A DNA stretch of 64,000 nucleotides, taken from Martinezella tropici. Its GTDB lineage: Bacteria > Pseudomonadota > Alphaproteobacteria > Rhizobiales > Rhizobiaceae. A model generated the notes under the pieces. It made no database searches and had not been told where the DNA came from. It was given only the letters and a program-made list of their open reading frames with translations. A program made the position numbers and the translations under genes. Every line of letters begins with the position of its first letter. The stretch's first letter is position 1. Positions 60,086 to 64,000 of the stretch are shown piece by piece. The DNA lies in the NCBI RefSeq assembly GCF_003287875.1, contig NZ_QMKK01000054.1:496001-560000 (forward strand), read 5' to 3'.

Positions 60086-61870
60086 ATGGCGCTGACGACG
60101 GATTTTGCAGGTGTCGATCGAGGCACTGGAGCCGCCGAGACGAAGACTGACTATTCGCGTTATCGCATCGTGCCCGCAAGGCACCCCGGACGCGCGGCCG
60201 GCACGATCTTTGCCGCGCTCGTCATAGCGGTCGTCCTCTATTCCACTTTCACCAATCCGCGCTGGGGCTGGGGTGTCTTTGCCCAATGGTTCTTTGCGGA
60301 GCCGGTGCTGGTAGGCCTTGGCAGGACGCTGCTTCTGACGGCGCTTGCGGCGGTATCAGGCTCCATCCTCGGAACGGCCTTGGCGCTGGCGCGCGTATCG
60401 AAGTCGCCGCTGCTTGCAAGCCTCTCCTGGGGCTATATCTGGCTGCTGCGTTCGATCCCGATGATCGTGCTGCTGCTGGTTCTCAACAATCTCGGCTATC
60501 TCTATGAAACTATTAGCGTCGGTGTTCCGTTCAGCGACAAGGTGCTGTTTAATTATCCGACCACGCAGCTGCTGACGCCGTTTGCCGCGGCCTTTCTCGG
60601 CCTGACGCTGAACCAATCCGCTTTCCTTGCTGAAATCGTGCGTGGCGGCATTCTGTCGGTCGATCAAGGTCAGTTGGAAGCGGCTGCATCCCTCGGCTTG
60701 CCTCGCCGCCGCCAGGCGTTCCGCATCGTCCTGCCGCAGGCGATGCGCTCCATCCTGCCGACGGGCTTCAACGAGATCATCGGCCTCGCCAAGAGCACGT
60801 CCATGGTCTATGTGCTCGCTCTGCCGGAACTGTTCTACACGGTACAGGTCATCTATCGCCGCAATCTGGAAGTCATTCCGCTGCTGATGGTGGCAACCGT
60901 CTGGTATCTCGTCATCATGACGGTGCTGTCGATCGCGCAGCACTATATCGAGCGTTATTTCTCCAAGGGTGCGGTACGCAATCCGACGCCCTTGCCGTTC
61001 CAGGCATTCTTCAAACGCTTCGAGCGGCCGCTGCCTGCCGCCGCGGCAGGCACCAGATCGGACACCGAGGCACTCGCCGCTTTTCGGAGCGCGACGGATC
61101 TTCGTGCCAAGGGTGGTGCCGTACGCATCCATGGCATTTCGAAGAGCTTCGGCACGCTGAAGGTCCTGGAAGATGTCGAGCTCAACCTGCCGGCCGGCAG
61201 CGTCACAGCCATTATCGGCCCGTCGGGCTCGGGAAAATCGACGCTGCTGCGTGCGATCAATCATCTCGAGCGCGTCGACAGCGGCTTTATCTCAGTGGAC
61301 GGCGAGCTTGTCGGCTACACGCAGAAGGGCGAGGTGCTCTATGAGCTCAAGGAGAAGGATATTCTGAAGCGCCGGACCGACATCGGTATGGTCTTTCAAA
61401 ACTTTAACTTGTTCCCGCATCTTACTGTTTTGGAAAACATTATCGAGGCGCCGGTTCAGGTGCGTGGGGTGAGCCGCGACGAAGCAACCGTCTTTGCGCA
61501 GGAGCTTCTCGCCCGCGTCGGGCTCAGCGACAAGATCGATGCCTATCCCCGCCAGCTCTCCGGCGGCCAGCAGCAGCGCGTCGCTATCGCCCGTGCCTTG
61601 GCGCTGCGGCCGAAGGTGCTGCTGTTCGACGAGCCGACTTCGGCACTTGATCCGGAACTCGTCGGCGAGGTCCTCGATGTGATCAAGGAGCTGGCGCGTA
61701 CCGGCACGACCCTTGTGATCGTCACCCATGAGATCGGCTTCGCCCGCGAGGTGGCGGATACCGTCGTCTTCATGGAAGGCGGGCATATCCTCGAAACGGG
61801 TTCGCCAAGCCAGATCTTCAACGATGCGAGACATCCGCGCACCCGCGCCTTCCTCGCCAAGGTTCTCTAG
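60086..61870 (+). CDS. polar amino acid ABC transporter: fused permease and ATPase
   Basis: A 594-residue natural fusion. Residues about 35-310 form a HisM/TcyL-type permease with GLGRTLLLTALAAVSGSILG, EIVRGGILSVDQGQLEAAAS (the EAA loop) and FNEIIGLAKSTSMVYVLALP. Residues about 350-594 form a GlnQ/TcyN-type ATPase: Walker A GPSGSGKSTLLRAINHLE near 377, signature QLSGGQQQRVAIARALA near 490, Walker B VLLFDEPTSALDPE near 511. Usually these are separate genes. AAAGGGG lies before the ATG at 60086; the longer frame overlaps the GNAT gene and is not used. It likely imports the sulfur-containing amino acid delivered by the two binding proteins. Confidence 0.9.
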   Translation: MALTTDFAGVDRGTGAAETKTDYSRYRIVPARHPGRAAGTIFAALVIAVVLYSTFTNPRWGWGVFAQWFFAEPVLVGLGRTLLLTALAAVSGSILGTALALARVSKSPLLASLSWGYIWLLRSIPMIVLLLVLNNLGYLYETISVGVPFSDKVLFNYPTTQLLTPFAAAFLGLTLNQSAFLAEIVRGGILSVDQGQLEAAASLGLPRRRQAFRIVLPQAMRSILPTGFNEIIGLAKSTSMVYVLALPELFYTVQVIYRRNLEVIPLLMVATVWYLVIMTVLSIAQHYIERYFSKGAVRNPTPLPFQAFFKRFERPLPAAAAGTRSDTEALAAFRSATDLRAKGGAVRIHGISKSFGTLKVLEDVELNLPAGSVTAIIGPSGSGKSTLLRAINHLERVDSGFISVDGELVGYTQKGEVLYELKEKDILKRRTDIGMVFQNFNLFPHLTVLENIIEAPVQVRGVSRDEATVFAQELLARVGLSDKIDAYPRQLSGGQQQRVAIARALALRPKVLLFDEPTSALDPELVGEVLDVIKELARTGTTLVIVTHEIGFAREVADTVVFMEGGHILETGSPSQIFNDARHPRTRAFLAKVL

Positions 61871-61959
61871 CAGCAAGCAGGTATTGGACACTCTGACGCA
61901 AGAGGCGCCCGAGTAACCACAACAATATAAACAACCTATAATTGAAAAGGAGTAGGGAA

Positions 61960-62904
61960 ATGACATTCATTGAGAGAGTGAAATATGTCGCTGCCGGCGT
62001 CCTGACGGCGGTAGCGATGAGCTGCACGGCAGCGGGTGCGGCCGAGAAGTTCAACCTCAGCCCGGACACGTCCAATCGCGTCCGCGCCGAGAAGGACGAG
62101 GCGGCGATCAAGGCGATTGCGCCGGGCTTCAAGTTCGTCAATCCCGGCAAGTTCACGGTCGCGATCAACCCGTGGGATCCGCCGATCGCCACCTACGCGA
62201 CCGATGCCAAGACGGTCGTCGGCACCGATCCCGATATCGCACAACTGCTTGCCGACTCCCTCGGCCTGCAGCTCGAGCTGGTGCCGGTCGCCTGGGAGGA
62301 CTGGCCGCTCGGCGTCTCCTCCGGGAAATATGATGCCGTCATCTCCAACGTGACGGTCACGGAAGAGCGCAAGCTGAAGTTCGATTTCTCGACCTATCGC
62401 AGGGACGTGCTCGGCTTCTATGTGAAGGCCGACAGCAAGATCACCTCGATCAAGGAGCCCAAGGATGTCGCAGGTCTCAAGGTGATCACCGGCGCCGGCA
62501 CCAATCAGGAGAAGATCATTCTCGAATGGGACCGGCAGAATGTGGCAGCCGGCCTGAAGCCTATCGAGGTGCAATATTACGATGACCGCGCCGCCGCCGA
62601 TCTTGCCTTGCAGTCCGGTCGTGCCGATGTCGAGTTCAATCCGAATGCGACGCAGGCCTATAAGGCCGCCATCAACGGGACGAGGAAGCTTGTCGGCACC
62701 GTCTCCGGCGGCTGGCCGCTAACGGCCGAAATCGCCGTGACGACGAAAAAGGGCGCCGGCCTTGCTGATGCCATCACCCTCGCACTCAACGATCTGATCA
62801 AGGACGGCAAGTATGGCGAAGTGCTGAAGCGCTGGAGCCTCACTGCCGAAGCGATCGATCAATCCAAGACCAACCCTGCGGGCCTGCCGAAGAGCGGTTC
62901 GTAA
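61960..62904 (+). CDS. polar amino acid ABC substrate-binding protein, TcyJ/TcyK-like
   Basis: A 314-residue periplasmic protein of the family 3 solute-binding group (SBP_bac_3). A signal peptide (VKYVAAGVLTAVAMSCTAAG) ends near GAA before EKFNLSPDTSNRVRAEKDEA. TVAINPWDPPIATYATDAKT, GTDPDIAQLLADSLGLQLEL and SGKYDAVISNVTVTEERKLK mark the ligand cleft. A strong AAGGAG precedes the ATG at 61960. A close paralogue follows directly at 62982. Tandem binding proteins served by one transporter are also seen as TcyJ and TcyK in B. subtilis. Confidence 0.88.
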   Translation: MTFIERVKYVAAGVLTAVAMSCTAAGAAEKFNLSPDTSNRVRAEKDEAAIKAIAPGFKFVNPGKFTVAINPWDPPIATYATDAKTVVGTDPDIAQLLADSLGLQLELVPVAWEDWPLGVSSGKYDAVISNVTVTEERKLKFDFSTYRRDVLGFYVKADSKITSIKEPKDVAGLKVITGAGTNQEKIILEWDRQNVAAGLKPIEVQYYDDRAAADLALQSGRADVEFNPNATQAYKAAINGTRKLVGTVSGGWPLTAEIAVTTKKGAGLADAITLALNDLIKDGKYGEVLKRWSLTAEAIDQSKTNPAGLPKSGS

Positions 62905-62981
62905 CGTTGGTCGGGCGGACCGGCGTCAGTGGGGCTCACGCCGGTTTGCTCCCATCCATCTCAAATGGAGATACAGGTTCC

Positions 62982-63920
62982 GTGACTATCCGCACTATTT
63001 TCAGAACTGCGTTTGCTGCCGCAGTGGCACTTGCCTTCACCGGTCTCGCGCCGGCAATGGCAGCCGAAGATTTCGATCTGAGCCCGGAACAGCCCGGACG
63101 CCTTCACGCGGCGAAAAATGAAGCGGCGATTGCCGCTATCCCAAAGGATTTCAAGTTCGTCACACCAGGCACATTTACCGTGGCGGTCGCACCAGGCGGC
63201 CCGCCGCTCGCGACCTATGCGACGGATGCCAAGACGGTCGTTGGCGCCGATCCCGATTATGCCTATGCCGTTGCCGATGCGCTCGGCCTCAAACTTGAGC
63301 TCGTGCCAGTCGCCTGGATCGACTGGCCGCTGGGGCTGACATCGGGCAAATACGATGCCGTGATCTCCAATGTCGGCGTCACCGAGCAGCGCAAGGAGAA
63401 GTTCGATTTCTCCACCTATCGACAGGGCCTGCACGGTTTCTTCGTCAAGAACGACAGCAAGATCGGCTCGATCAAGGAGCCGAAGGACGCAGCCGGCCTG
63501 CGCATCATTGTCGGCGCCGGCACCAATCAGGAGCGCATCCTGCTGAAATGGAGCGATGAGGATGTCAAAGCCGGCCTGAAGCCGATCGAGCTGCAATATT
63601 ACGATGACGAGGCCGCGAGCCTTCTGGCCCTCCGCTCGGGCCGTGCCGATGTCATCGTGCAGCCGCACGCCCAGCTGGTCTACATCGCGGCTCGCGACAA
63701 GAACATCAAGCGCGTGGGTACGCTAAGCGCCGGTTGGCCGGATCACTCGGACGTCGCGATCACCACGCGCAAGGGCAACGGTCTCGCGGCAGCGCTCACC
63801 ATCGCAACGAATGGGCTGATCAAAGATGGCACCTACTCCAAGATCCTTGACCATTGGCATCTTGCCGAAGAAGCCTTGCCGAAGTCGGAAACCAATCCGC
63901 CGGGCCTGCCGAAATTTTGA
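62982..63920 (+). CDS. polar amino acid ABC substrate-binding protein (paralogue), GTG start
   Basis: A 312-residue family 3 binding protein, a tandem paralogue of the preceding product: ATYATDAKTVVG, SGKYDAVISN, KFDFSTYR, GAGTNQE and GLKPIE are shared word for word. The signal peptide begins VTIRTIFRTAFAAAVALAFT and is cut after AMA before AEDFDLSPEQPGRLHAAKNE. The GTG at 62982 is chosen since an upstream frame from 62907 only adds non-signal residues. Differences cluster around VAPGGPPLATY and the C-terminus, suggesting a related but distinct ligand. Confidence 0.87.
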   Translation: MTIRTIFRTAFAAAVALAFTGLAPAMAAEDFDLSPEQPGRLHAAKNEAAIAAIPKDFKFVTPGTFTVAVAPGGPPLATYATDAKTVVGADPDYAYAVADALGLKLELVPVAWIDWPLGLTSGKYDAVISNVGVTEQRKEKFDFSTYRQGLHGFFVKNDSKIGSIKEPKDAAGLRIIVGAGTNQERILLKWSDEDVKAGLKPIELQYYDDEAASLLALRSGRADVIVQPHAQLVYIAARDKNIKRVGTLSAGWPDHSDVAITTRKGNGLAAALTIATNGLIKDGTYSKILDHWHLAEEALPKSETNPPGLPKF

Positions 63921-63932
63921 GGAGACAGCCGC

Positions 63933-64000
63933 ATGAGCCGCCAAGCCCCATCGATCAGCCATATCGGCTTTCTGACGCCGGGAAATTATCCGGATGAGGA
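63933..64000 (+). CDS. LLM class flavin oxidoreductase, 5' end only
   Basis: The gene starts at 63933 behind GAGGAGACAGCC and runs off the right edge after about 22 codons (MSRQAPSISHIGFLTPGNYP, then DE). ISHIGFLTPGNYP is the usual N-terminus of a luciferase-like monooxygenase subgroup in rhizobia. With a 12-base gap to the binding-protein gene it belongs to the same cluster, which thus has at least three LLM genes. Confidence 0.7.
   Translation, partial: MSRQAPSISHIGFLTPGNYPDE

Noticed and set aside
1-64000. tRNA, rRNA, CRISPR array, insertion sequence, prophage or origin
   Set aside because: I looked for cloverleaf ends, direct repeat arrays, transposase motifs and terminal inverted repeats and recognised none; a proper search could still find a small RNA.

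Overview
The window looks like Rhizobiaceae DNA (Rhizobium or a near relative; inference). It is GC-rich and densely packed with ABC importers of every family. It holds rhizobial-type families such as DUF3830, IalB and SfnB proteins and a globin-coupled chemoreceptor, and it carries an AmpR/beta-lactamase locus. I see no rRNA, tRNA, CRISPR array, insertion sequence, phage gene or replication origin, so chromosome versus megaplasmid cannot be decided.

Layout. 1-5.1 kb: two divergent LacI-fold periplasmic binding proteins and two convergent SfnB/DszC-like flavin oxidoreductases. 5.3-14.6 kb: a catabolic gene set (FAD oxidase, binding protein, NTF2-like, aldo/keto reductase, TIGR04076, DUF3830, GntR regulator) divergent from livGFHM-type transporter genes. 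14.7-15.7 kb: two small unknown genes. 15.7-18.9 kb: a class A plus class C beta-lactamase operon divergent from an AmpR-like LysR gene. 18.9-24 kb: soluble globin-coupled chemoreceptor, Bcr/CflA efflux pump, a luciferase-like (LLM) oxidoreductase and an IalB-like secreted protein. 24.1-32.7 kb: an ArsR-type regulator with a large C-terminal domain, a GH51 arabinofuranosidase and a complete five-gene Opp-type importer, which reads as an arabinoside uptake and cleavage operon. 32.7-42.8 kb: Lrp and LysR regulators bracketing five enzymes that together make a complete L-lysine to 2-oxoglutarate route. 42.9-49.6 kb: housekeeping and signalling genes (2H phosphodiesterase, MscS channel, GGDEF protein, MntR, PiT phosphate transporter with its DUF47 partner). 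49.8-53.7 kb: tauABC plus ssuD-like sulfonate genes. 54-55.6 kb: a hydrolase and an odd APH-fold protein. 55.9-64 kb: two LLM monooxygenases, an M20 deacylase, a GNAT acetyltransferase, a fused permease-ATPase, two tandem binding proteins and the start of another LLM gene.

The last cluster has nearly the same gene content as the Bacillus subtilis ytmI (snaA-tcyJKLMN-cmoO-cmoJ-sndA) operon for S-alkylcysteine salvage, and is the most interesting system here. A near-perfect palindrome, TTATAGACTATA(A/G), lies upstream of both this operon and tauA. I suggest it is a sulfur-limitation operator.

Most product families are clear from motifs. Substrates, operators and terminators are inferences, and no database search was run.
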